Assembly (NCBI RefSeq): GCF_033115175.1
Contig: NC_084834.1
Location: 89,884,462 to 89,948,461, forward strand
Length of the DNA: 64,000 bases
From: Lepus europaeus
Taxonomy: Eukaryota; Chordata; Mammalia; Lagomorpha; Leporidae
Direction of reading: 5' to 3'
Position numbers and translations under genes: made by a program. This document shows, piece by piece, positions 23,030-36,023 of this stretch. The notes under the pieces were generated by a model. That model did no database searches. It worked only from the letters and a program-made list of their open reading frames with translations, and had not been told where the DNA came from. The first letter of the stretch is position 1. Every line of letters begins with the position of its first letter.

Positions 23030-23302
23030 TTTAAAAATTAATTAAATCATTTATTTGATAAGCAGAGAGATAGACAGATTGAGATCCCAACCACTGCAAC
23101 CAAAGTCAGGAACTGGGTACTCAATTCAGGTGTCCAACATTGGTGGTAGAACCCAATTACTGGAGTCATCATTGCTGCTTCCCAGGCTTTTCATTAGCGG
23201 GAAGCTGAAGTCAGAGTGGAGCTGGGAGTTGAACCCAAGCATTCAAATATGGGATATGTCCTTCTGATCCAGTATCCTAACTGCTAGGCCAAACACCTGC
23301 CC
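23030..23302 (-). mobile_element. Older C-type SINE inside the L1
   Basis: Minus strand from AAATCATTTATTTGATAAGC to GGCCAAACACCTGCC. TTTCCTTTTT-like flanks suggest insertion next to the neighbouring SINE. Confidence 0.7.
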
Positions 23303-23960
23303 CCCAAAATTTCCTTCCTTTTTGAGTCTGAAGAATGTTCCCTTGTATACATATGTGACTACTCTTCATTCAGTCAGTCATTTCTGGATATTTAAGTTGT
23401 TTTCACATCTGGCTATTGTGAATAGTGCTGCAGTGAACATAGGTGTGTTAATATCTCTATAAAGATCTTGATTCCAGTTCCTTTGGATAAATATTTATAG
23501 GTGGGGTCACTGGATCATGCAGTTCTATTTTTGTTTTAAAAAAACTTCCTAATCTTTTCCATAGTGATTATAATATTTTATAGTCCCACCAATAATATAC
23601 AAAGATTCCAATTTCTCCACATCCTTTCCAATATTAGTATTTTGGCTTCTGTTTTCATAATAGCCATTTGAACTAGAGTGAAGTGATATTTCATTGTGAT
23701 TTTTACTTAAATTTACCTGATAATTAGTGGCCCTAAAAAGTCTTTTCATATACATGCTGGCCATTTGTATGTTTTCTTTGGATAAATGCTTATTCAAGTC
23801 TTTAGCCCATTTTAAAAATTGAGTTATTAATTTTGTTTCCTTGTTTGCTATTGATTTGTGGGAGTTTCTTTTTTTCTGAAAAGTAATCCCATATGAGATT
23901 CATGGTTTGCAAATACTTTTTCCCATTCCATTAAATTGCCTTTTTCCTAGCATTTGGCTT

Positions 23961-25323
23961 TGACTAAAATGCTCAACCTAAATATAGCTAATCCCTACCT
24001 CCCTTTTTAATCTCACTTATTCCTTCTTGCCTGCTAGAATATATTTCCTTTATTTTTGTATAATACTTATAAATAGCCATGGCTAAAAAGTAGGTAAATA
24101 CTTCTAAAATATTTTTTTTCATGTAAAATCTCTTTGCATCTCTGTTTTGAAAGTTTAATCAGCTTGAACTTTCTGGAATAACTGACAAAATATATCAGAA
24201 AAATGCTAAAATATTTGCTATATCAACATTATATTTATTTCTAAACTAGCTACTCCTCTTATTTCTCCCTTACCCTCCTGTTTATTATCTCTGAAACCAA
24301 ACCTTTGCAGAATTCTTCTCAGCTGTCTCCCCATCACTCTCATTGCTCTTTCATACCCATCATTCAATCTTCCCTTCCCACCCAGACTTACCTGTTCAAT
24401 CTTTCCCTAGTTTTCCTATCAATAAGTCTCTGGCTCTAGGATTTTAAACAATCAGTCAATTGTTGTTGCTTCTTGAGCTCTTGGAAGCCTGAGCAGTGGG
24501 GGACACCATACACAAGTTTTATCCTTAGAATTTATAATGCAGTCAAAGCCCTAGCGTTCTTTCTGCCCAGGCCTTCCCCATGTATGGGAAAGTTAAGTAA
24601 TGCTTTTTCTAATGCCACCCAGCTTCCTAGCAAAGCTTTCATGTATTCCATGTGCCAGAAATAACAAACACCAAACACCAAACTTGGAGCTAATATAGGT
24701 TCTTATTTGAGACCATCAAGTTCTCGTGTGGTGGTGGTGGTGGTGGATGGTTCCACGTCGTCTGTTTTTTTTTCACTGGGATCGTCTAGAGGGCAAGGAC
24801 TGCCTCTGTTTGAATTACTTTATGTGTAGTCAGGGAGACCACATCTATGGTTATTTACATAAGACTGGCAGTTCTAGTAGAACTTCCCAGCAGGTGGACA
24901 TCAGGGAAATATATCAACTGATTCCTTATCCTTTCCCAAGAAGAAATCAGAGTTGGGCATTCAATACTGTTTGCAGATGGGAGGTCTGAGGGTGCAGGAT
25001 TTGGAGATGGGTTTTTGTGATGTGGTTCCTGTCTACAAGCAAAACCCTCAACTTTGCTTCTCTTTTTCCAAATCATCTTTATTTAGGATTTGGGATGATT
25101 GAATTTAGGCTAAATCTTGTTGGATCTTTCTCTAGCTTTCCACTTTATTCTTTATCTCCCTACTATATCAATTTTTCCCTATTGGCTTTCTTTCATTGGA
25201 GTTAAATTTTCAAATATTTTTCCAGAAACAAAGAAACAAAACCCTCTCCCACCCATACACATTTCCACCTCTTATCACGTCTCTTGCTTCCTCTTTACAA
25301 TTTCTTAAAAGTTACCAACATTA
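23961..25323. other. No gene; low-complexity patches
   Basis: Pyrimidine-rich and AT-rich sequence with a (GTG)n run near 24727-24745. Short overlapping frames on both strands are unsupported. Confidence 0.45.
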
Positions 25324-25642
25324 TTTTTAAAGATTTACTGATTTATTTATTTGAAAGGCAGAGTTACAGAGAGAGAACTCGATCTTCCATCCACTGGCTT
25401 ACTTCCCAAATGGCCACAACCGCGAGGGCTGAGCCAGGCCAAGGTCAGGAGCCAGAAGGTTTTTCTGGGTCTCCCACATGGGTGGCAGGTGCCCAAGCAC
25501 GTGAGCCATCTTCTGTTACTTTCCCGGCGCATTGTCAGAGAGCTGGATAGCAAGTGGAGCCGTTGGGTCATGATTCAGTGCCCATGTGGGATGCCAGCAT
25601 TGCAGGCAGCAATTTAATCCACTATGCCACAACATCAGCCCC
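25324..25642 (-). mobile_element. CSINE
   Basis: Minus strand, from AAAGATTTACTGATTTATTT to CACTATGCCACAACATCAGC. CAACATT is present on both sides. Confidence 0.88.
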
Positions 25643-26039
25643 CAGAAGTGGTCAACATTTTATATCTCAATTTCTTCTCTATCCACTCACAACCTACTAC
25701 AAAATGGCTTTTGCCTCCACAACTGTGTGGTAACTGTTTTCATAGAGATCATCAAAGACTTCTTTCTTGTCCGTCAATGAGTTCTTGCTTGCTAACTGGA
25801 ATGGACAATTTTCACTCCTTTTCTGAAACCTGTGTAGTCTCTACAGCAGTTGAGGCACAGGCTACTTCCTCCTCTTTCTAAAGCTCTGCCTTTCTACCAC
25901 ACCCATGCCACGGTACTCTCTACCTTTCCTTTTCCCTCTGTGTTATTGGCAGCTGCATTGTTTGCGACTCTTTCTCACCTGCCTTTTTTATTCTTATATT
26001 TCATGGGTCTTTCCTTATCCATCTCTTCTTCTGTAGTCT

Positions 26040-27440
26040 CTCTGGATGAGCCCTTTTATCCCCATGACTTCAATTACGAATCTGCTATTTTAGTACAGCC
26101 TTTCCTCTTTTGTCTCAAGGTCCTAAGTTAAACTTACAATGGAAAACTCCACTTCGAGGTTCTGAAATTTCCTCAAATTCCTAACTGTGCTTTCTTCTGT
26201 GTTCTTCATCCAGTTGCTCAAGGTAGAAATCTAACATTGCCCTTATCACCTACTTCTACCTGCCCCCTCAAGGTGGCACTCTCAGGCCCTGCTTCCACTG
26301 TTACTTCCATCCACCTGTACAACCACCATTACCTCATGGAGGCTACTGCTGCTTTATCTGGGTCAATATAAGAGCCACTTTACACCTTCCCTGCAGTGGA
26401 TTTTTTTTCTTTTTTTTTAAGTAATAAATATAAATTTACAAAGTACAACTTTTGAATTGTTGTGGCTTTTTCCCCCATAACCTCCCTCCCAACCACAACC
26501 ATCCCATCTCCCACTCTCCCATCCCATTCTTCATCAGGATTCATTTTCAATTATCTTTATATACAGAAGATCAACTTAGTACATACTAAGTAAAGATTTC
26601 AACATAGTGCACCCACACAGACACAAAATATAGAGTACTGTTCGAGTAGTCGTTTTACCATTAATTCTCATAGTACAACACAATAAGGACAGAAGTCCTA
26701 CATGGGGAGTAAGTGCACAGTGATTCCTGTTGTTGATTTAACAATTGACAATTGAAGCAGAGATCCCAGCTAGGATCTCATTCACCGAGATCTTTCCTTG
26801 AGGCCATTTTTGCCACAGTGTCTTGGCTTTCCATACCTGCAAATCAGTGGATATTTTCATACTGTGATCAAAGCAAATGTTAAAATACCACTGACACATT
26901 TTAGATCTCTGCTTCAAATCTCCCATGGTTCTAGGGAAAATTTGAAGCCTGTGAGTTGCATGGAAAGCCCTTGAGAGCCTGCTTCTTATGTTTGACTCCA
27001 TACCTACCCTCCTTACTTTCTCATATCAAGATCAACCATTTTAAAATAATCATTTCCTTCCCATACCGCATGTCATTTTTCTCAGGGCCTTTGCACATGC
27101 TATCTTTTTCTATCTCATTTTGCTGTGCTAACATTGACTCAGTTCTGCAGGCCTGTCTGGCAGGAAGCCTGGCCTGATTTCCAACCCTAGCACTCCTGGG
27201 TTGGGAAACTCCTTTTACAAGTCTCTGTAGCCCCTCCTCTGCCCAATGATAACAGATCTGCCTCTTCTCTGGCTGGTTACTTATCTTTTATGCCTTCTAC
27301 ATAAATTATGATTTGTTGAAGATAGGGGTGAGGTCTTATTGCCCACTGTATCTATGGCCTGTTAGCACAGTGCCTGATGTAGGTAATGCATCCAATAAAT
27401 ATTCCGGAAATAATCCCTGATTAATAATAAATGAATGAAA
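26040..27440 (+). mobile_element. L2 LINE 3' region, split by an L1
   Basis: Plus-strand L2: CTCCACTTCGAGGTTCTGAA, CAGTTGCTCAAGGTAGAAAT, GGCCTTTGCACATGCTATC, CACAGTGCCTGATGTAGGTA and CAATAAATATT in the expected order. Interrupted at about 26402-26842. Confidence 0.75.
26402..26842 (-). mobile_element. 5'-truncated L1 inserted in L2
   Basis: Minus-strand lagomorph L1 3' UTR, T-rich at the left. CAGTGGAT flanks both ends as a short target duplication. The L2 sequence continues on either side, so the order of insertion is clear. Confidence 0.85.
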
Positions 27441-30400
27441 GATCAACCCTCATGGTATTTCCTACTTTTTTCTGTATCATCCTGCATAGGAGCAAAATTT
27501 AATTTAATTTAAAATTCTCCAAGGAAACAAATAAAATACCAAGGAATAAAGCTTTGTTGGATAGGATTCAGCTTTTGGAGCACCACAAACCATTGTAAAT
27601 ATCTAGGATTTTTTTTCTAACACTAAGAACTAGATTTTGTCTACCCAATAGGGAAATTTTTTTTGGCTCTGTATTTTCAGCCAAAACTACATTTTTACTT
27701 ATCAGTGAGAAAGTTTTATATTATTTGATTATTCAATTACTTTGTGACTAACCTGAATGTTTCATGTGTGTTCATTTTGTTATGTTTAAAGGCTTAATGT
27801 TTTTATCATATCAGCACATTCTTTGCTGAAGAACTAAGAAATCTGTTCTCAGAAATCATGATTTCAGAGATTCCACAATTGACAAGTATAGTCTTAGAGT
27901 TACTGCTGTGCTATATTTTTGGTGTTCCCTAGGTTTTCCACTCCTCCGGACCTTTTGCAATACTCTGCAGTAATAACAGTTTGTGATTACACACACAGAG
28001 AAATCACTGCCAGTCTATTGTGGTCCTGTTGTGATTTTGTGCAATATGGCTCACTCTACTGCAACAACTATGAAGGCTACAACCAACCCGCAGTGGGTAT
28101 CTGAGACCAGCTAATCACTTAGTGGACCTTTACTAAGAACTACAGGGGTATTTTGTGCTTGACTGTGTCCAGTATAAGTTCTTAGGAATACCTCTGGCCT
28201 GATGCATGCCAAGCAAGCTTCTCCCTCTGTAAAAAGAAGCTCTATATGTATTTCTCATTTTCTTGCAGCTGGCTCTTTCCCAACTGCCATGCCCACAACT
28301 GGGTTTTCATATATACGTCCTTGGGCCTAAACATTTCTACTTTTAGCTTTCTTTCTTTGTGCTTTTTCATTTTCTAGTTACTTCATTGTTTTTCTTTCTT
28401 TCAAATAATTCTCTGTGTTGTCATCATGGCTCAGCATTTATAAAAGAACTTCATTAAATACTTGGTGACTGACTGGATGATTTCTTGTAGTAGTCTCTAT
28501 CCCCTGCTGTCAGTGATGCTATACCAGAATTTGTGCTTGAGACGTAAGTTCTGCTCTCCACCTAATCCCTTATCAACCCCACTAAAGATGAAAATACCAG
28601 TAATTTAGACCTAAAATGTTAAATGTTTGAAAAACGCCTCTCTCAGAGGGATTTTTAAAGTCAAGATAGTTATTCATACCTTTGTCTTCTCCTGGTACAT
28701 CCGTGTTCTGAAGCAGAGAATGAGAGGACATGTGTCTTCACCATTTCTAAAATGAAAAAAATTAAATTTTTATAAAAACAAATGAAATTAAATGATAGCT
28801 GAGTGATAGGCCAAGCTCAAAAATAAAATAAATCAGATTATGTAAGAAATTTAACTACTCTAAAAATCACGAACTTTTGTCATTATAACCGTCAAAAAAT
28901 GTGAGGAAATTTCCATTTTTATCTGATACCCAGCAAAGTGTTAGTTTCAGAAGAAGACTTAACCTCTATATTTTAAAAACTGTGTGTCAATTAAAGATAG
29001 AAATATCTAAAACCCTAGAAATAGTTGTTCCATGATTGAAATATAAAATTAAGTTGTCAAAGTAGATTCAGTACTCTCTAGTATAAAGAAAATAGTAAAT
29101 AAAATTGTGAGACAATAAAGAGCCCATTAAAATTTCAAGCTTTTCCATCTAATTGCATAAAGTTATAAAAGTAAAACATATGGAACTCCTTGTTTTTCTA
29201 CATCTGATGAGTTGGCATTGATGGTGTCCTCTCTTGGTCTTGTGGCTTTACATCTAGGGTGGGGGTCAAGGGATCTGCCTACAATTTCAGGCTGATTCAA
29301 AACCAGAGCCAAGTCCTCCTTGTAATTATGTTTTCCTGTAATAGCTCAAAAGCTCTCTCCATGTTCAAGCTCATACTTTATTAAGGTAAACGGGCAGAGG
29401 CTTTGCTTCTGTCAGTGCTACTATATCAAACAGTGAGAAGCCACTACCCGCAAGAAGCCAGAATGGGTCTCTGTGGTGGAAGGAGTGTTGGCCACCATGA
29501 GTGACATAACTTTCCTATGGATTTGGATGCTTTAAAATTGGAAGTAGACGATATAATTTTCACAAACTTTGGTTTGTCAAAAGGTCTAAAGTACAATATT
29601 AACAGCTTTTTGACCCTGCACATTTAAAGCAAAATAATGTTAGAAACAGGTGGCAGTATCCTGCAAAGGTACAACTGTATTGAGAATATTTTTCTAAGAA
29701 ATAATCAACAGAATAACAGAGTATATGCTGGGTGGATAAAGATGAAAATGGAAGAACTCTTGAAAAACTCGCATCTCTCTTAAATTCATAAATATACATC
29801 TTGATGTGGTATTGCACAAATATGACATTAGTCTTGATATTATATATAGCCCTAGGAATTGATTTGAGTCAAGGTAGTAATAGCAACATAGGATGAAAAT
29901 ATGTCTTGTATTATTTTGTGCTAATGTTAATTGATCATATACAATATCACTTTATTTTAAACATAATTTGTCCAATTTATTATTTGCTTCCAAGACTAAA
30001 TGTTGCTTCAATAACTTTTGCAATAATTCTAGTTGCTATTGGCTTCCCAGAACCAAGTTTTTCAAACTGAAATCATTAGAATGAAATTCAAAGACTGTAA
30101 AGCTGGTATTACATATTATTCAAGATCAGAGCGAAGGCTCACAAACGAATAAGTAAACTGAGAACAATCAAATCAAAGACTGTAAAGCAAGCAGGATAAT
30201 GCATCAAATGAGAAGAGAAATTGGCTTGCAAGGGAACCACTCGTCCAACTCAGAGGCCCATTGAGAAGTTATAAGCACAGTCTCATCAGTGACTGGAGAA
30301 ACAGGAGTGGGAACAAAGATCGTGGTTAAAAAAAAAATACATGGCTCTAAGGCAGAACCTAAGCGACTTGCTATTCCTAGTCAAAAAAGCGAAAGAAAAT

Positions 30401-30765
30401 TCATGGTCAGACAAAGCTCCTCTGCAGCACTAGTTGGAGGAAGAAAATGGCTTCATTCACTTTCTAAAACCAAGCTTGGTTAACACAATCTAGTTATTTG
30501 TTCCAAACTGTAAAGAAAGAAAGTGCAGTAGTATAAAACATATTATTGTTGAGAAATAATATTCCTTTGCTGCCTCTTCATTACTTCATTTTCCCTTTTA
30601 TTTACATTTGGTATAATTATTTCATTTTCATTTATAATTGGATTTAAAGTTGATTGATTTGTCAATAGTCTTTCACTTTTCAATACATTCAGAAAACATT
30701 TTGAGCACTTATTATGCAACTTCTATGTGTAATAACTACATTTATTTTTATATGAGACTTATCAT
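27441..30765. other. Mostly unique intergenic sequence
   Basis: 3.3 kb with no recognised transposon. It holds one exon-like minus-strand interval (28680-28746) and a few short frames (for example 30289-30483 plus) with no family resemblance. Confidence 0.5.
28680..28746 (-). other. Exon-like interval of unknown function
   Basis: On the minus strand a T-rich tract and TTCATTTTAG acceptor precede 67 nt that end AAAG|GTATGA. It lies about 11.4 kb upstream of IBSP exon 1, on the same strand. Splice-site appearance is the only evidence; chance is the default explanation. Confidence 0.18.
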
Positions 30766-30767
30766 GG

Positions 30768-31086
30768 GGCTGGCATTGTGGCATAGTGAGTTAAGCTGCA
30801 GCCTGCAGTGTTGGCATCCCATTTGGCCACCAGTTCCAGTCCTGGCTGCTCCACTTCTGATCCAGCTCCCTCCAAATGGCCTGGAAATGCACCAGAAGAT
30901 GGCCCAAGTGCTTGGTCCCATGAGTCCATGTGGGAGACCAGAAAGAGCCTCTTGGCTTCAGCCTGGACCAGCCCCAGCCATTGCAGCCATTTGGAGAGTG
31001 AGCCAGACGGTGAAAGATCTTTCTCTGCTTCCCTGACTCTGTAACTCTGCCTTTCAAATAAATAAAATAAATCTTTTTTAAAAAAT
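30768..31086 (+). mobile_element. CSINE
   Basis: Plus strand, GGGGCTGGCATTGTGGCATA to AAATAAATAAAATAAATC. Frames on both strands inside it are SINE artefacts. Confidence 0.9.
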
Positions 31087-31194
31087 GCATCTCATAAATA
31101 GTATATTTTAATAAGTATATTGATCATTATGTAAAGATTTTCCATGCAAGGAAGAACTTGACCACCACCTCTCAAAGGAACACAACATTTAAAA

Positions 31195-33290
31195 ATTAGA
31201 ATATGAAGGTGAAGAGATTGCTGAAATGTAAGAGATGGAATTCAAAAAATTAATTATAGGATTACTCAAGAGCAATCAAAAGCAAACCCATGAACTAAAC
31301 AAAACCATAATGACACAAATGAAGATTTTCCCATTAAATAGAGATTTTGAAGAGAAATCCAACTGAAATAATAAAAACAAAGAATTCAATTGCTCAAATA
31401 AAAATTGTGGTGGAAAACATTAACAACAGACTTGGTGAGGTAGAAGAAAGAATATCCAAGCTAGAAGACAAATATTTGGAAAACTTACAATTCAAACAAA
31501 AAAAAAATGAAAGAAAATAGAAAACTTAAAAACAGTGTTGGAGATTTATGGAATATTATCAAATGATGCAACATATGGGTCTTAGGATTTCCTGAATATG
31601 TGAAAAGAGAGAAAGGACTAGAAGGCCTTTTTAGTGAAATAATTATAGAAAACATCCCCAATTTGGAGAAAGAAAGGGATGTCCAAGTAGAGGAAACACA
31701 TAGAACTCCTAACAGACATGACCACAAAAGATCTTCACCATGACACAATGTAGTCATATTTCCACAGTAAAACATAAAGAGAAGATTCTAAAATGTGCAC
31801 AAGAGAAATGCCAAGTCATTTTCAGAGGATCTCCAATTACACTCACAGCTCACTTCCCATAAGAAACCCTACGGGCTGGAAGAGAATGCTGAGATATTGT
31901 CCAAGTCTTAAGAAAAAAACTGTCAACCCAGGATACTGTATCATGCAAAGCTCTCATTTATGAATGAAGGTGAAATAAATACCTTCCATAACAAACAGAA
32001 ACTGAAAGAATTTGTAACCACTTGTTCAGCCTTACAAAAGATGATTAAGGATGTGCTACACACAGAAACAGAGAAACATGGTCATCACTATGAAATAAGA
32101 TGAGGGCAGAAAATCTCTCAGTAAAAGTACAAAAACCATCCAAAGTAAACGATAGGAGTATTTATGAAAAAATGGCAGGGCCAAGTTGTTATTTATCAAT
32201 AGTCACCTTGAATGTAAATGGCCTTATGTCTTGAGTTAAAAGCTATAGACTGATTGAATGGATTACAAAACAAGACCCATTGTAGCAGGATAAACAGCAG
32301 ACTCATAGAATGGCAAATGCCCTAAACAGCACTCTGGTCTCAGAATCAGCCCTTAAGACATTCGGATCTGGCTAAAAAGCCCATGAGAGTATTTCAGGCA
32401 TGGAAAGCCAAGACACTGTGGCAAAAAAAAATGACCTAAATAAAAGATATCTGTGAGTGAGATCCCAGCAGAAAGAACGGGCCATCAAAGAAGGAGGTGC
32501 CTTTCTTTGAAGGGAGGAGCGGACTTCAGTTTGACTATGGCCTTGTCTAAATGAGATTGGAGTTGGTGAACTCAAGAGGCTTCCACAGCCTTGGCAGCTC
32601 ATGACAAGAGCCTCGGGTGATTACTGACATTATAAGTAAGAGTGTCAATTGTTAAATCAACAATGGGAGTCACTGTGCACCTACTCTCCATGTAGGACCT
32701 CTGTCCTTAATGTGTTGTACTATGCAAATTAAGAGTAAAACTACTACTCAAATAGTACTCTATATTTTGTGTGTCTGTGTGGGTGCAAACTGTTGAAATC
32801 TTTACTTAGTATATACTAAGTTGATCTTCTGTATATAAAGATAATTGAAAATGAATCTTGATGAGGAATGGGATGGGAGAGTGGGAGATGGGATGGTTGT
32901 GGTTGGGAGGGAGGTTATGGGGGGAAAAGCCGCTATAATTCAAAAGTTGTACTTTGGAAATTTATATTTATTAAATAAAAGTTGAAAAAAACCAAAACAA
33001 GACCCCTATATTTGATACCTACAAGAAACAATCTCACCAACAAAGATACCCACAGACTAAAAGTGAAAGGATGAAAGAACTTATTTCATGCTAACAGAAA
33101 TAAAAAAAGAGCTGGTGTAGTAATTCTAATATCAGATAAAGTAGACTTTAATACATAAACTATTAAGAGATGAAGAAGGGCGTTATGTAAAAATTAAGGG
33201 ATCAATTCAACAGGACTATGTGACTATAATAAATATATACACACCCAATTCCAGGGCTCCTGGAAGACATAGTGGGAATAAATAGTCATC
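31195..33290 (+). mobile_element. L1 fragment: decayed ORF1 and start of ORF2, with a nested L1
   Basis: About 31200-32102 is a broken ORF1, colinear with the intact copy at 43423-44394 and sharing blocks such as ACACAGAAACAGAGAAACAT. A short inter-ORF spacer follows, then the ORF2 endonuclease start (CACCTTGAATGTAAATGGCC) near 32200. ORF2 resumes after a nested insertion, at 33006, and fades near 33290. Stops and frameshifts are frequent. Confidence 0.85.
32279..32992 (+). mobile_element. L1 3' UTR nested inside an L1 ORF2
   Basis: 714 bp of L1 3' UTR ending TTAAATAAAAGTTG plus an A-rich tail. A 13-bp target duplication (CAAAACAAGACCC) lies at 32266-32278 and 32993-33005. The host ORF2 reading is continuous across the site if the insert is skipped. 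Confidence 0.9.
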
Positions 33291-34339
33291 AGGTATAATC
33301 ACACTGTGCAGACATACTCACATACTTGGGTGAAGTCCTGATTCAGTCACCTAAGATAAATTGACGATTCTGAGCTTGTGAACCTCAACCATCTCACCTA
33401 TAAAAGAGAATCCATCTTGATAGGTAAAAAAAAAAAATGAGATGTATTAAGGGCATGCCAAATCTAGTTAATTAAAGTAATCAGAGATACCCAACTTTAT
33501 ACATGTATGTGTAGGTGTGTAATTATGTATGTGCACACACATACACACACATATGTGTTGCATGTCTCATTTTGAGGATGATCAGAATTAGAAGCAGTGA
33601 ACATAGTATCCATGCTCTTTCTATCAGCTATAATTCAATCACTTTGCAACACCTGACAATAAGGTTGGCTGGGAAATATGATGTCATTCTCAGCGTAGAA
33701 AGAACAGGAAACAGGTTTGATGGACAATTGGCAATGCCTGGCACATTGAAACTATAAAACAAATGTGATTTCCTCTTCTTTTCCTCCACAATTACTCATA
33801 TGAGGACACCCATAACCCTTTTTCTCGAGAACTGGTTTCTGTATCACACACAGAACTCATCAATCACTCCTCTGAAATGCTCCCTGATCACATAGGAAGA
33901 ACTAGGATAGAAGCATAAGTAATGACTTTAATGTGGTAAAGTACAAATATAAATTGATCATTGTTTAAAATAAAGATTAAAAGAAGATGCTTAAGAGATT
34001 TATAGGAACTGAAGCAAAGAAACAAATAAGAGCAAAGCTTAGAAGTCTGCAGAACCTCTGAAAAAAAATTCAGGTGCTTCCAACATGAAATTAAAACCTT
34101 TTTAAAATTACAAAATAATTATGACAGTTCCCTAACTTGATTTTTTTGTGATGTTTATTTCCTTTTTTAAACTTTTTTAATTTTCTAATTTTTAAAAATT
34201 TTGCCTCATTCACTGCAAATGTAGATATTTTCATATATACACAACATCCTATTTTCTTGAAAATAGAAATATTAATATTACAGAGTGAGGGATTCATAAC
34301 AGTGATCATAATGTGGAGAAACAAGTGTGTATTGTCATT
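33291..34339. other. No recognisable feature
   Basis: AT-rich sequence with an alternating CA/TG patch at about 33500-33555. Frames at 33515-33757 (+) and 34091-34324 (-) are unsupported. Confidence 0.45.
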
Positions 34340-34581
34340 TAGTTAGTCTAATTCAGTGAAGTTGTATGTAACTAAATACCCAAGGATATGACATCTACAC
34401 AATTTTTATACTCTCTTTTTATATTAACTTCCACAAATCAGAGAAAACATGTGATATTTGCCTTAGTGGATCTGCACTTAGCATAATGATCTCCAGTTGC
34501 ATCTTTTTTTTGTTTTTACTTTTTATTTATTTATTTCTTTAACAAATGTCAGGAATTCATTCTTTTTGTGGCTGGGCAATA

Positions 34582-34610
34582 ACCCATCATATATATCTGT
34601 ATATATATCT

Positions 34611-34641
<31 letters not shown>

Positions 34642-34648
34642 TATATAG
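34582..34648. repeat. TA/ATCT simple repeat
   Basis: An (ATATCT)n-like tract followed by (TA)n, within the L1 3' end. Confidence 0.85.
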
Positions 34649-35036
34649 CTCACATTTTCTTTATGCAATCATCAGTTGATGGACATTGATTCCATATCCA
34701 TGTCCTAGTATTGTGAATTGAGCTTTTATAGACATGAGAGTGCTGGTAACTTTCATATGCTGATTTTATTTACTTTTAATGTATTCCCAGGAATGGGATC
34801 CCTGAATCATATGGTGGATCTATTTTTAGGTTTCTAAAGAATCTTCATATTGATTTAAATAATGATTGTACCAATTTGCATTCCCACCAACCGTGTATTA
34901 GGATACATTTTTCTCCACAATCTCACTTGAATTTGTTATTTTTGATTTTGAGATAATAACTAACCTGGAGGAAGGTGATACCTCATTGTGGTTTTGAGTT
35001 ACATTTCCCTAAAGGCTAGTGATCCTGAGCATTTTT

Positions 35037-35393
35037 TCTTCTTCTTTTTAAAGATTTATTTATTTATCTGAAAGGCAGAGTTACAGAGAGAGAGAGAGAG
35101 TGAGAGGAAGAGTGAGAGAGAGAAATCTTTCATCCTCTGGTTCACTTCCCAAATGGCCACAATGGCCCAATGGCAAGAACTGAGCTGATTCAAAGCCAGG
35201 AGCCAGGAGTTTTTTCCATGTCTCTCATGTGAGTGCAGGGTCCCAAGCACTTGGGACACTTTCTATTGCTTTCCCAGGTGCAATAGCAGAGAGTTGGATC
35301 CAAAGTGGAGCAGCCAGGACTTGAACTGGTGCCCACATGGGATGCCGGCACTGCAGGCAGTGGCTTAACACACAATGCCACAGTGCCAGTCCC
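35037..35393 (-). mobile_element. CSINE inserted in the L1
   Basis: Minus strand, with a GA-rich tract after the tail. CTGAGCATTTTTT is repeated at both flanks, an exact 13-bp target duplication. Confidence 0.93.
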
Positions 35394-35702
35394 AATTCTG
35401 AGCATTTTTTATGTGTCTGTTAGCTATATATATATATCCTCCTTTTAAAAATGCCTGATCACATATTTAACCCATTTCTTAGTTGGATTATTTATTTTGT
35501 TGTTGTTGAGTTTCTTAAGTTCTTTATATATTCTGGACATCAATCATTCATTGGATGCGCAGTTTACAAATATTTTCTCCCATTCTGTTGTTAGTCTCTT
35601 CATTTTGTTAATCATTTTTCTTTGCTATGCAGAATCTTCTTAGCTTGATGTAACTCCATTTGTATGTTTTTGTTTTTAATTGTCTATGCTTCTGGGATTT
35701 TT

Positions 35703-36023
35703 TTTTTTAAAGATTTATTTTATTTATTTGAAAGACTGAGTTACAGAAAGAGGTAGAGACAAAGAGAGGTCTTCCATCTGCAGGTTCACTCCCCAGATGG
35801 CTGCAACAGCTGGAGCTGTGCCTATCCAAAGGCAGAAGCCAGGAGCTTCTTCCGGGTCTCCCACGTAGGTGCAGGGGCCCAAGGACTTGGGCCATCCTCT
35901 ACTGCTATCCCAGGCCACAGCAGAGGATAGGAAGAGGAGCAGCCGGAATTCGAACCGGCGCCCATATGGGATGCTGGTGCTTCAGGCCAGGGCTTTAACC
36001 TGCTGTGCCACAGCACCAGCCCT
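35703..36023 (-). mobile_element. CSINE inserted in the L1
   Basis: Minus strand; the head keeps a good B box (complement of GGTTCGAATTC at 35947-35957). TGCTTCTGGRAT flanks both ends. Confidence 0.92.

Larger units (their letters stand above)
22330..23960 (-). mobile_element. Ancient L1 3' region carrying two SINEs
   Basis: Minus-strand mammalian L1 3' end: GCCACTGACAACCACTATTC, GGCTATTGTGAATAGTGCTG and CACTGGATCATGCAGTTCT are recognisable. It is interrupted at about 22683-23302 by two C SINEs and resumes at AATTTCCTTCCTTTTTGAG. Confidence 0.85.

Noticed and set aside
31485..31775. 96-codon minus-strand frame
   Set aside because: Antisense of a decayed L1 ORF1.
35941..36020. tRNA-like B box and head
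   Set aside because: It is the tRNA-derived head of a CSINE, not a tRNA gene; there is no cloverleaf or pol III terminator at tRNA length.
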